From Ectothiorhodospiraceae bacterium (lineage in GTDB: Bacteria > Pseudomonadota > Gammaproteobacteria > Thiohalomonadales > Thiohalomonadaceae), in assembly GCA_007125455.1 (NCBI GenBank), contig SLDE01000111.1:1-6644 (forward strand): DNA of 6,644 nucleotides. The letters run 5' to 3'. A model generated the notes under the pieces. That model was given only the letters and a program-made list of their open reading frames with translations. It was not told the DNA's origin and did no database searches. Numbering within the stretch: position 1 is the first letter of the stretch; the number at the start of each line of letters is the position of its first letter. The position numbers and the translations under genes were made by a program. Positions 1-6,644 of the stretch are shown here, piece by piece.

Positions 1-1574
1 AGCAGGGCGCGCGGGTGGATCCGGATGGTGTTGTTGATGATGAACTCCAGCCGCGCCAGCCCCACCCCGTCGCAGGGTAGGCGTGAGTTTTCGAAGGCCT
101 GCTCCGGGTTGGCCAGGTTGAGCATGATCCTGGTGTTGGGTTTGGCCAGTTTGCCAAGCTCGATGCGCTCTACCTCGAAGTCTTGTTTGCCGGCGTAGAC
201 CAGCCCTGTGTCCCCTTCGGAGCAGACCACGGTGACCTCTTCGCCACTCTCGATGGTCTGGGTGGCCTCGCCGGTGCCGACCACCGCCGGGATCCCCAGT
301 TCGCGGGCGATGATCGCTGCGTGGCAGGTACGCCCGCCCCGGTTGGTGACGATGGCCGAGGCGATCTTCATGACCGGTTCCCAGTCTGGATCGGTGATGT
401 CGGTGACCAGCACCTCGCCGGGCTTGAGCTCGTTCATGAAGCGTGCCTCCATGATCACCCGCGCGGGTCCGGCGGCGATCTTTTGTCCCACGCTCTTGCC
501 GGTGGCCAGTACCTTGCCCTGGCTGTGCAGGTGGTGCACCTCCTGTACATTCACATCGGCCAGGGTTTGTACCGTCTCGGGACGGGCCTGCACGATATAG
601 AGTTTGCCGCTTTCGCCGTCTTTGGCCCATTCGATGTCCATCGGGTGGCCGTAGTGGGCCTCGATGGTGGCGGCGTAGCGGGCCAGGGCCAGTACCTCAT
701 CGTCACTGATGCAAAAGCGCCGCCGCTCTTCGATGCGTACCCGTACATTGGTGGTGGACATGCCGGCCATCGGGTCGGAGGTGTAGATCATCTTGATCGC
801 TTTTTCCCCCAGTTGGCGCTTGAGGATGGGGCGCTTGCCCTTGGCCAGGGTGGGCTTGAAGACGTAGAACTCGTCCGGGTTGACACTGCCCTGTACTACG
901 TTCTCCCCCAGCCCGTAGGCGGCGGTGATGAATACCGCTTCGCGAAAGCCGGTCTCGGTGTCGATGGAAAACATCACCCCGGAGGCACCGATATCCGAGC
1001 GCACCATCTTTTGCACCCCGATGGAGAGCGCCACGTCCATGTGGGTAAAGCCTTTGTGTACCCGGTAGGAGATGGCCCTGTCGGTGAACAGCGAGGCGAA
1101 CACCTGCTTGCAGGTGGCCAGCAGGTTGTTGGTGCCACGGATATTGAGGTAGGTCTCTTGCTGTCCGGCGAAGGAGGCGTTGGGCAGGTCTTCGGCGGTG
1201 GCGGAGGAGCGCACCGCCACATCGGTGTTGTCGCCGTATTCGGCCTCCAGTTCCCTGTAGGCATCACGGATCTGTGCGCTCAGGGCCTCGGGCATGTTGC
1301 CATGCATGATCCATTGGCGGATCCGTGCGCCGCTGATCGCCAGTTGTGTGACATCGCTGGTGTCCAGCTTGTCCAGTTCGGCGGCGATACGCTCATGCAG
1401 GCCGTTGTGTTCGATGTACAGCCGGTAGGCCTCGGCGGTGGTGGCAAAGCCGTTGGGTACCTCGATCCCTTCACCCTTCAGTTCGCGGTACATCTCCCCC
1501 AGCGAGGCGTTTTTGCCGCCCACCAGCGGCACGTCCTTGATCCCTAGTTCGGCGAAACGCTTGATGTACGACAT
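1..1574 (-). CDS. ppsA: Phosphoenolpyruvate synthase, N-terminal 524 residues (C-terminus beyond window)
   Basis: PEP synthase (pyruvate, water dikinase) converts pyruvate, ATP and water to phosphoenolpyruvate, AMP and phosphate in the cytoplasm, feeding gluconeogenesis. The reverse-strand frame is open from ATG at 1574 to the left edge with no stop, giving 524 of roughly 790 expected residues. Residues about 15-335 form the ATP-grasp-like pyruvate/PEP-binding domain: VGGKNASLGEM near the N-terminus, AVRSSATAEDLP around Arg122, and IVQARPET at about 327-334. The swivelling phosphohistidine domain carries GGRTCHA at 413-419, with His418 the expected phosphorylated residue. The C-terminal PEP-utilising barrel has just begun, with CDGVGLARLEF from residue 501. 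The start is supported by AAGGGAG placed 6 nt upstream. Pyruvate phosphate dikinase is less likely: the motif spacing and N-terminus fit PpsA. The gene is divergent from the chemosensory operon and shows no defect in the visible part. Confidence 0.96.
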   Translation of the reverse strand, partial: MSYIKRFAELGIKDVPLVGGKNASLGEMYRELKGEGIEVPNGFATTAEAYRLYIEHNGLHERIAAELDKLDTSDVTQLAISGARIRQWIMHGNMPEALSAQIRDAYRELEAEYGDNTDVAVRSSATAEDLPNASFAGQQETYLNIRGTNNLLATCKQVFASLFTDRAISYRVHKGFTHMDVALSIGVQKMVRSDIGASGVMFSIDTETGFREAVFITAAYGLGENVVQGSVNPDEFYVFKPTLAKGKRPILKRQLGEKAIKMIYTSDPMAGMSTTNVRVRIEERRRFCISDDEVLALARYAATIEAHYGHPMDIEWAKDGESGKLYIVQARPETVQTLADVNVQEVHHLHSQGKVLATGKSVGQKIAAGPARVIMEARFMNELKPGEVLVTDITDPDWEPVMKIASAIVTNRGGRTCHAAIIARELGIPAVVGTGEATQTIESGEEVTVVCSEGDTGLVYAGKQDFEVERIELGKLAKPNTRIMLNLANPEQAFENSRLPCDGVGLARLEFIINNTIRIHPRAL

Positions 1575-1691
1575 GTCTTTCTCCCTTGGTGTGCGCCGCG
1601 AGCGGGAAGAATTCCCCCTGGCCGCTTGTGGCATTCGTTCAAACCGCTTACATTGGCACATACTAGAACATTAAAGCGACGAACGATAAAA
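1575..1691. promoter_or_regulatory. Divergent intergenic region between ppsA and cheB
   Basis: These 117 bp separate two genes transcribed away from each other, so promoters for both should lie here or inside the flanking 5' ends. The stretch from about 1636 to 1691 is clearly richer in A+T than its surroundings. On the plus strand TTCAAA (1638-1643) and TACTAG (1661-1666) are spaced 17 bp apart, but they match the sigma-70 hexamers only partly (about 4/6 and 3/6). On the minus strand a TAGTAT hexamer lies over the same A+T-rich part without a convincing -35 partner. I see no strong sigma-54 or sigma-28 element, no good operator palindrome and no terminator. The regional call is inferred from geometry; no exact promoter is claimed. 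Confidence 0.45.
1581..1587 (-). promoter_or_regulatory. Ribosome binding site of ppsA
   Basis: Read on the minus strand, the sequence is AAGGGAG, ending 6 nt before the ATG at 1574. This is a good Shine-Dalgarno match at normal spacing and it fixes the ppsA start. Confidence 0.75.
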
Positions 1692-2750
1692 ATGAGCAAA
1701 AAGATCCGTGTGCTGCTGGCCGATGACAGTGCGATGGCCAGGGGCCTGCTGCGCAGCTATCTGGAGGATGAGGAGGATTTCGAGGTGGTGGGCGAGGCGC
1801 GCCATGGCGAAGAGGCCGTGGCGATGGCCATCGAGCTGACCCCCGATCTGATCACCATGGATCTGGAGATGCCGCGCATGGGCGGTTTGGAGGCGATCGA
1901 GGAGATCATGTGTCTTCGGGCGGCCCCTATCCTGGTGGTCAGCAGCGTAGCCGATGCCCACAATGCCTATGCGGCGGTGGCTCACGGTGCACTCGATGTG
2001 GTCGCCAAGCCCAGCACCGACGCGCATGAACGACGCGAGTTCATCAGCAAGGCCCGTCTGGTGGCGGGTGTGAAGGTGATCACCCATGTGCGTTCCCGCT
2101 ACCGTGGCGAGGCGGCGTCTGGGGTTCCCGCAGCGCCGAGGTTCCCCGTCCCGGAAACCCTGCCAGAGCGCTTTCGTGAGAGTGAGCCGGTCGTGGTGAT
2201 CGCCGCCTCTACCGGGGGGCCTCAGGCACTGGCTGAGATCCTGCCCATGCTGCCAGCGGATTTTCCGGCACCGATCCTGGTGGCGCAGCACATCTCCGCT
2301 GGTTTTGCGGCCGGGATGGCCGAGTGGCTGGCCACCCTTAGCCCATTGCCGGTACGCCTGGGGAAGAATGGCGATGCCCTGGAGCCGGGGGTGGTGACGG
2401 TGGCACCATCGGAGTATCACATGGTCCTTACCGCCGAGCGGCGGATCTGGCTGCGTGAGCGTACCGAAGGGGATCTCTACCGCCCCTCCTGCGACCTGTT
2501 GTTGCAGAGTGTCGCCGATACCTGTGGCCGCCACAGTCTCGGGGTGATCCTCACCGGTATGGGGCGCGATGGTAGCCAGGGGATCCAGGCGATCCATGCT
2601 GCCGGGGGGCTTACCCTGGCCCAGGATGAGGGCAGCTCGGTGATCTTCGGCATGAACGCCCACGCCATTGCCAGTGGCGCGGTGGACGAGGTGGTGACAC
2701 TGGAGCAGATCGCCGCCAGCATGGTGCGCCTGCTCGGAGAGTTGGCATGA
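1692..2750 (+). CDS. cheB: CheB-type chemoreceptor protein-glutamate methylesterase/deamidase with receiver domain
   Basis: CheB removes methyl groups from receptor glutamates (and may deamidate glutamines) when phosphorylated by CheA, giving adaptation. The 352-residue protein has a receiver domain at about 5-125: acidic pair Asp11/Asp12, phospho-acceptor Asp57 in MDLEMPRMGG, Ser84/Ser85, and Lys106 followed by Pro. A linker of about 30 residues rich in Pro, Ala and Arg follows. The esterase domain covers about 166-350, with the expected catalytic triad Ser173 in AASTGGP, His200 in AQHISAGF and Asp293 in LTGMGRDG. Length and order are normal for CheB, and all key residues are present. I chose ATG 1692: translation from TTG 1626 would add 22 residues with no family resemblance, and the receiver core begins right after Met1. 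No clear Shine-Dalgarno precedes ATG 1692, so initiation may be weak. It is the first gene of the operon and overlaps cheR by 4 bp. It could equally be called WspF-like; the subfamily is an inference. Confidence 0.95.
   Translation: MSKKIRVLLADDSAMARGLLRSYLEDEEDFEVVGEARHGEEAVAMAIELTPDLITMDLEMPRMGGLEAIEEIMCLRAAPILVVSSVADAHNAYAAVAHGALDVVAKPSTDAHERREFISKARLVAGVKVITHVRSRYRGEAASGVPAAPRFPVPETLPERFRESEPVVVIAASTGGPQALAEILPMLPADFPAPILVAQHISAGFAAGMAEWLATLSPLPVRLGKNGDALEPGVVTVAPSEYHMVLTAERRIWLRERTEGDLYRPSCDLLLQSVADTCGRHSLGVILTGMGRDGSQGIQAIHAAGGLTLAQDEGSSVIFGMNAHAIASGAVDEVVTLEQIAASMVRLLGELA
2735..2741 (+). promoter_or_regulatory. Ribosome binding site of cheR inside the end of cheB
   Basis: CGGAGAG lies 5 nt before the ATG at 2747, within the last codons of cheB. 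The cheB stop and the cheR start share the bases ATGA (2747-2750), the usual arrangement for translational coupling. This supports near-equal production of the methylesterase and methyltransferase. Confidence 0.65.
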
Positions 2751-4183
2751 ACCTGCTGCTGCAGCCCTTCAAGACGCTGATCAAACAGCGCAGTGGGCTG
2801 ATGTTCGATGGCATCAGCGAGGAAAACCTGGAAAAGGCGGTGCAGCGGCGCATGGATAGGCTGGGCCTGCAGGATGCGCCGCGCTACCTGCAACAGGTGA
2901 GCCGCGATGGTGGCGAGTTCGATGAACTGGTCAGCCTGCTGACCATCAACGAGACCTATTTCTATCGCGAGGCCGAACAGCTACGCCTGCTTACCGAAAC
3001 CCTAATCCCCCGGTTGTTGGCGCGGCAGGAGGAGGGTAAGCCGTTGCGCATCCTCAGCGCCGGTTGCTCCACCGGCGAGGAGCCCTATTCCATCGCCATG
3101 GCCGCGCTGGAGGCCTTTGGGGAACAGGCCAGCAAGCTGATCCGCATCGAGGCCGGTGATATCGACAACCAGGCCCTCAAGCGGGCCAGGGAAGGGGTCT
3201 ACAGCCCCTTCTCATTCCGTTGCCTGCCCGATGCACTGCGTGAACGCTACTTCACTCCCATCGATGGACGCTTTCGCATTGATGATCCGGTCCGCTCCTT
3301 GGTGCGCTTTCAGCCACTCAACCTGCTCGGCGAGGTGATCCCGGATGCACTGCAGGGGGTGGATATCGTCTTCTTTCGTAATGTCTCCATCTACTTCGAT
3401 ACCGCCACCCGTGAGGTCATTCTGCGTAACCTGCATCGCATGATGGATGAACAGGGGTTGTTGATCGTCGGGGTGGCCGAATCGATGGCCAACGATCTGG
3501 GGGTCTTTGAACTGGTGGAAGAGGGGGGGATGTTCTATTTCAGCAAGCTGACGCAAACGCCGCGCCCCGCCCCAGGCCCGGTGCCGACGGTCGAGCTTGC
3601 TGCGCCCCCGCCCCGCGCACGGATGGTGCCCCGGCCCCCGTTGGAAACCGCCGAGGTGGAGCCCAGCGAGGTACTGGCCGATGCACAGCGCCTGCTGCAG
3701 GAGAAGCGCTACGATGATGCGGGCGCGTTATTACGTGGTATGCTGGCGACACAGCTACACCTTAAGGGACGCTTGCTGTTGGCCTGGGTTTATCTGCAAC
3801 AGCGTGACTTTGCCGCCACACAGCGACAGGCGATGCGCATCCTCGACGAGGATGAGTGGTCTGTCGAGGCGATGCTACTGCTGGGCTTTGCCGCCCGCTT
3901 TCAGGGCGACCGTGAAGAGGCGTTACGTTGGTTTCGTCAGGCCGCTTATGCTCGCCCGGACAACTGGGTCGTGCAGTACTATCTGGCCGAGGCTCACCGT
4001 ACCCTAGGTAACCAGACACCGGCCCGGCGCAGCTATCGTGCCGCGCTTAAGTGCATGATCCCGCAGGGCTTGCGTGACGGCGGCCTGGCCCTGCCACTGA
4101 ATCTCCCGGAAAAGGAGATCCGCTTTTTGTGCGAACAGCACAGCGAGCGTATGGGTGGCACCCCGAACGAACAAAAGCAATAA
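2747..4183 (+). CDS. cheR: CheR-type chemoreceptor methyltransferase with C-terminal TPR region (WspC/FrzF-like)
   Basis: CheR transfers methyl groups from S-adenosylmethionine to receptor glutamates, opposing CheB. The protein has 478 residues, far longer than the roughly 280 of a plain CheR. Residues about 5-60 form the helical N-terminal domain. TINETYFYRE at 66-75 leads into the catalytic domain, with SAM-binding motif LSAGCSTGEEPYSIA at 103-117, Asp138 in AGDID, and Arg211/Asn212 in FFRNVSIYFD (209-218). The common form of that last motif is FCRNVxIYF, so Cys is replaced by Phe. A Pro/Ala/Arg-rich linker spans about 269-306. Residues about 307-438 then form roughly three to four TPR-like helical pairs, the clearest at about 373-407 (LLLGFAARFQGDREEALRWFRQAAYARPDNW region). 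A tail of about 40 residues ends it. TPR-fused CheR proteins are known from Wsp- and Frz-type systems, where the repeats mediate protein contacts. Start ATG 2747 is set by the overlap with cheB and by the CGGAGAG site. Confidence 0.94.
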   Translation: MNLLLQPFKTLIKQRSGLMFDGISEENLEKAVQRRMDRLGLQDAPRYLQQVSRDGGEFDELVSLLTINETYFYREAEQLRLLTETLIPRLLARQEEGKPLRILSAGCSTGEEPYSIAMAALEAFGEQASKLIRIEAGDIDNQALKRAREGVYSPFSFRCLPDALRERYFTPIDGRFRIDDPVRSLVRFQPLNLLGEVIPDALQGVDIVFFRNVSIYFDTATREVILRNLHRMMDEQGLLIVGVAESMANDLGVFELVEEGGMFYFSKLTQTPRPAPGPVPTVELAAPPPRARMVPRPPLETAEVEPSEVLADAQRLLQEKRYDDAGALLRGMLATQLHLKGRLLLAWVYLQQRDFAATQRQAMRILDEDEWSVEAMLLLGFAARFQGDREEALRWFRQAAYARPDNWVVQYYLAEAHRTLGNQTPARRSYRAALKCMIPQGLRDGGLALPLNLPEKEIRFLCEQHSERMGGTPNEQKQ

Positions 4184-4192
4184 AGAATAACC

Positions 4193-6382
4193 ATGGCTAT
4201 CGATCTCAAACGCTTTATCGCCCGCTTTGTGGAAGAGGCACGCGACCACCTGACCCGTCTGGAAGAGGGGCTGGAGGCGCTTGATGCCGATCCCGCCGAT
4301 GCCGAGAATATCAACAGTATCTTTCGCTCTGCCCACACCATCAAGGGCTCCTCGCGCATGCTCAAGCTCAAGGCGATCAGCGATACTGCTCACTACGCCG
4401 AGGATGTGCTCGGTGCGCTGCGTGATGGCAAGCTGAGCTACAGTGGTGAGGTGGGTCGCCTGCTGCAGCGTGCAGTGGATGTGATCGCCTCCCAGGTAGA
4501 AAAGGTGTCTGACGGGCAGACCGAACTGGGCATGGATGAGTCCCTTTGCCAGGCATTGGCCGCCGTGCTCAGTGGCGAGTCGGGCACTGCCGAGCCCGCC
4601 ACTGTCGAGTCGCCCGCTGCCGAGACGACGCCTCCACCGTCCCCCGCTTCGTCGCCCGCCACGACGGCAACGCCGCCCCCCGTGGCCGAGGCCCAGGATA
4701 CCGTTGCCCTGCAGGGCAGTGGTCAGCAGGCCGAGCTGCGATTCAAGTCCGCCGGCAGTGTGCGCATCCAGTTGGACAAGCTGGATGAACTGATCCGGCT
4801 GATGGGTGAGGTGATTACCAGTCACAGTCGCCTGCAACAGCGTATGGACGAGTTGCGCGGTCTGATGCACGGCTTGCCGGTGGAGGCGCAACCGCCAGTC
4901 AGGCGCTACGGGCGACGGCTGGCCGATGACATACTCAATCAGCAGATGCTGGTGGACGAGCTGCACGGCAAGGCCTTGCACATGCGCATGCTGCCGCTGG
5001 CGATGGTATTCGAACCGGCTGCGCGCATGGTGCGCGAATTGGCCCGCTCACTGGACAAAGAGGTGGAATGTATCACCTCGGGGATGGCCATCGAGCTGGA
5101 TCGCCAGCTGATCGATCGCATCAGCGACCCGGTGGTGCACCTGCTGCGCAACAGCATCGATCACGGCATCGAAACGCGTGCGGCCCGCAGCGCAGCGGGT
5201 AAATCGGCGCACGGCACGGTGCATCTCACGGCACGTCAGGACGGGGGCTTCGTGGTGATCGAGGTGGCCGACGATGGTGCCGGCCTGTCGCTGGCGGCGA
5301 TCCGGGACAAGGCGCTGCGCAAGGGACTGATCAGCGAGGAGCAAGCGAACAGCATGCCCGAGCAGGAGGTGATCGAACTGATCTTCCAGCCTGGCTTTAG
5401 CACCAACGCGATCATCACCGACCTGTCAGGCCGCGGAGTGGGCATGGATGTGGTGCGTCGCTGCGTGGTGGATGAGTTGCAGGGCGCGATCGCGGTGGAC
5501 ACCAAGCTGGGTGAGGGAACACGCTTCACCCTGCGCCTGCCGCTCTCGCTGGCGGTGATGCGCATCCTGCAGGTGGCCATCGCCGGACGCCACTTCGCCT
5601 TTACGGCACAGTACGTGGACCATCTGCTGGAGGTGAACAAAGAACGGGTGATCACCGTCGCGGAACGACGCGCCGTGGTGATCGACAATGAGTTCGTACC
5701 GGTGGTAGAGCTGGCCGAGCTACTGGGGCTGGACAGCGCACGCGCCACTGGGCAGGATAGGTGGTTGCTGGTGGTATTGCGGCTGAACAATAGCAAACTG
5801 GCGGTGCGTATCGATGGGCTGGTGGACGAGCGCGATATGGTGCTCAAATCCTTGCCAAGCCATCTACAGCAGATGCCCCTGGTCTCGGCGATGGTGGTCA
5901 CCGGTGATAATCATCTGGTCAGCGTGTTGCAGGTCCCCTCGCTGTTTGAACGTGCTGGCCGGTTGCGCGGCGATGCCCCGGCCCGCGAGGAAGGCGAGGT
6001 ACAGAGCGCACCTAGCGGGCTGCACCTGCTGGTGGTGGATGACTCGCTTAATACCCGCGAGATCGAGAAGGACGTGCTGGAGGCCCATGGCTATCGTGTC
6101 ACCCTCGCCGAGGATGGTCTGGATGGCCTGCAAAAGGCGCGACTCGAGGCCTTCGACGCCGTACTGACCGATGTGGAGATGCCGCGCATGGACGGCTTCA
6201 CCCTCACTGCCACCCTGCGGCAGGAGGAACGCTATCGCCATGTGCCGATTGTCATCATCACCTCGCGCGAGAAAGAAGAAGACAAACGACGGGGCATCCA
6301 GGTGGGTGCCGATGCCTATATCGTCAAAGGGGATTTCGACCAGAGCAATCTGGTCGATACCCTGGAGACATTGCTGGGCTGA
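4193..6382 (+). CDS. cheA: Hybrid CheA histidine kinase with CheW-like and C-terminal receiver domains (WspE/FrzE-like)
   Basis: This is the central kinase of the chemosensory array: it autophosphorylates in response to receptor state and passes phosphate to receivers. It has 729 residues. The HPt domain covers about 1-110 with His48 in SAHTIKGSSR. A low-complexity linker rich in Pro, Ala, Thr and Ser runs from about 130 to 168; no CheY-binding P2 domain fits there. The dimerisation domain follows (about 180-265, starting near VRIQLDKLDELIRLMGEV). The ATPase domain has the N box HLLRNSIDHGIE from 316, DDGAG at 360-364, GFSTN near 400 and GRGVGMDVV from 413. A CheW-like domain runs from about 456 to 590. 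The receiver begins near 607, with Asp616/Asp617, acceptor Asp660 in LTDVEMPRMDG and Lys712. This order matches WspE and FrzE rather than enteric CheA. ChpA-type pilus kinases are excluded by the single HPt. It starts 9 nt after the cheR stop, with only a weak purine stretch (AAAGAA) as ribosome binding site, and in the same frame as cheR. Confidence 0.95.
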   Translation: MAIDLKRFIARFVEEARDHLTRLEEGLEALDADPADAENINSIFRSAHTIKGSSRMLKLKAISDTAHYAEDVLGALRDGKLSYSGEVGRLLQRAVDVIASQVEKVSDGQTELGMDESLCQALAAVLSGESGTAEPATVESPAAETTPPPSPASSPATTATPPPVAEAQDTVALQGSGQQAELRFKSAGSVRIQLDKLDELIRLMGEVITSHSRLQQRMDELRGLMHGLPVEAQPPVRRYGRRLADDILNQQMLVDELHGKALHMRMLPLAMVFEPAARMVRELARSLDKEVECITSGMAIELDRQLIDRISDPVVHLLRNSIDHGIETRAARSAAGKSAHGTVHLTARQDGGFVVIEVADDGAGLSLAAIRDKALRKGLISEEQANSMPEQEVIELIFQPGFSTNAIITDLSGRGVGMDVVRRCVVDELQGAIAVDTKLGEGTRFTLRLPLSLAVMRILQVAIAGRHFAFTAQYVDHLLEVNKERVITVAERRAVVIDNEFVPVVELAELLGLDSARATGQDRWLLVVLRLNNSKLAVRIDGLVDERDMVLKSLPSHLQQMPLVSAMVVTGDNHLVSVLQVPSLFERAGRLRGDAPAREEGEVQSAPSGLHLLVVDDSLNTREIEKDVLEAHGYRVTLAEDGLDGLQKARLEAFDAVLTDVEMPRMDGFTLTATLRQEERYRHVPIVIITSREKEEDKRRGIQVGADAYIVKGDFDQSNLVDTLETLLG

Positions 6383-6412
6383 TGGGGTGTAATGGCAGCG
6401 CCTTGCTACCCT

Positions 6413-6421
6413 GGGGAGGAG
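6413..6421 (+). promoter_or_regulatory. Strong ribosome binding site of the downstream response regulator
   Basis: GGGGAGGAG ends 6 nt before the ATG at 6428. It is the best Shine-Dalgarno sequence in the operon, stronger than those of cheB and cheA. It selects ATG 6428 over the in-frame ATG at 6392, which would add 12 residues and lies upstream of this site. Confidence 0.75.
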
Positions 6422-6427
6422 ATAATA

Positions 6428-6644
6428 ATGAAGATTCTGGTAGTAGATGACGACCCCATGGCCGGGATGCTGATCGGAGCGATCCTGGAGGAGGGGGGGC
6501 ACGAGGTGATCACCGTGGAAAACGGTGTTGATGCCGCTGATGAGGTGGAGCGTCACGGTGATCTTGCCATGGTGGTCTCTGATATGCACATGCCGCTGAT
6601 CAATGGCGTTGAGCTGTTTCGCACCCTGCGTGAGCAGGGGGTGA
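6428..6644 (+). CDS. Response regulator receiver domain, first 72 residues (C-terminus beyond window)
   Basis: The open frame starts at ATG 6428 and runs to the right edge without a stop. The 72 visible residues are the first half of a receiver domain: MKILVVDDDP with the acidic pair Asp7/Asp8 (Asp9 adjacent), then phospho-acceptor Asp52 in VVSDMHMPLINGVELF. The signature Thr/Ser and Lys of the second half lie outside. It follows cheA by 45 nt in the same direction, has a strong ribosome binding site and no terminator before it, so it is probably in the same operon and a target of the hybrid CheA. It could be a single-domain CheY-like protein, or carry an output domain such as GGDEF (WspR-like), HD-GYP or a DNA-binding domain. 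The visible part does not decide this, so no symbol is given. Confidence 0.9.
   Translation, partial: MKILVVDDDPMAGMLIGAILEEGGHEVITVENGVDAADEVERHGDLAMVVSDMHMPLINGVELFRTLREQGV

Noticed and set aside
183..1547. 454-codon open frame on the plus strand opposite ppsA
   Set aside because: It lies entirely antisense to a strongly recognisable gene, its translation is a Gly/His/Asp-rich string with no known domain, and it has no ribosome binding site. It is a high-G+C shadow.
1631..1646. GGTTTGAACGAATGCC (minus strand) as a Cra/FruR-like site upstream of ppsA
   Set aside because: It resembles the TGAA half of the known motif but lacks the base between TGAA and CG, and the palindrome is not completed.
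1654..1669. TTGGCACATACTAGAA as a sigma-54 promoter for cheB
   Set aside because: The GG of the -24 element is present, but 10 bases later the sequence is AA instead of the required GC, so the -12 element is missing.
1626..1691. 22-residue N-terminal extension of CheB from TTG 1626
   Set aside because: CheB receivers begin a few residues before the first beta strand, as they do from ATG 1692. The extension covers the A+T-rich promoter-like stretch and has no ribosome binding site.
1671..2663. 330-codon minus-strand open frame opposite cheB
   Set aside because: The composition (many His, Gly, Arg) is typical of an antisense shadow. The plus-strand frame has every CheB catalytic and phosphorylation residue.
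4004..4981. 325-codon minus-strand open frame across the cheR-cheA junction, with an Arg/Gly-rich stretch
   Set aside because: The Arg/Gly-rich part is simply the reverse of the Pro/Ala/Thr linker of CheA. No recognisable domain.
1866..6191. A 17-base exact match (TGGAGATGCCGCGCATG) shared by cheB near 1865 and cheA near 6175
   Set aside because: It encodes the conserved acceptor-loop motif EMPRM in both receiver domains. Shared protein motif and codon use explain it, not a DNA repeat.
6385..6411. GGGT...GGC AGC GCC...ACCC as a hairpin or terminator between cheA and the regulator
   Set aside because: The 3-bp and 4-bp stems are separated by a mostly unpaired 5x5 internal loop and no T run follows. 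Too weak to be a terminator.

Overview
The window (about 60% G+C by eye) looks like a chromosomal piece of a gammaproteobacterium. This rests on the family resemblance of its proteins, the dense coding and the compact gene spacing. I cannot name the genus. Nothing suggests recent transfer: no insertion sequence, tRNA, integrase, CRISPR array or break in base composition is visible.

Layout. Positions 1-1574, minus strand: the N-terminal two thirds of phosphoenolpyruvate synthase (PpsA), running off the left edge. Positions 1575-1691: a 117-bp divergent intergenic region that must hold upstream signals for both directions. Positions 1692-6382, plus strand: a tightly packed chemosensory operon, cheB (1692-2750), cheR with a C-terminal TPR region (2747-4183), and a hybrid cheA with a fused receiver (4193-6382). 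Position 6428 to the right edge: the start of a response regulator whose output domain, if any, lies outside the window.

How the genes work together. The set (CheB methylesterase, CheR-TPR methyltransferase, CheA made of HPt, dimerisation, ATPase, CheW-like and REC domains but lacking a P2 CheY-binding domain) matches the parts list of the Wsp/Frz-like 'alternative cellular function' chemosensory systems better than that of a classical flagellar che operon. CheA would phosphorylate its own receiver, CheB and probably the downstream regulator. CheR and CheB would set the methylation state of a chemoreceptor. No receptor and no separate CheW is encoded here; they must lie downstream or elsewhere. 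The gene order B-R-A-REC differs from wspABCDEFR. The output (c-di-GMP, pili, motility or something else) cannot be read from this window.

I found no clearly new class of system. The points worth following are the identity of the truncated last regulator, the unusual order of the operon, the divergence from ppsA, and the fact that cheR, cheA and the last regulator share one reading frame across short gaps.
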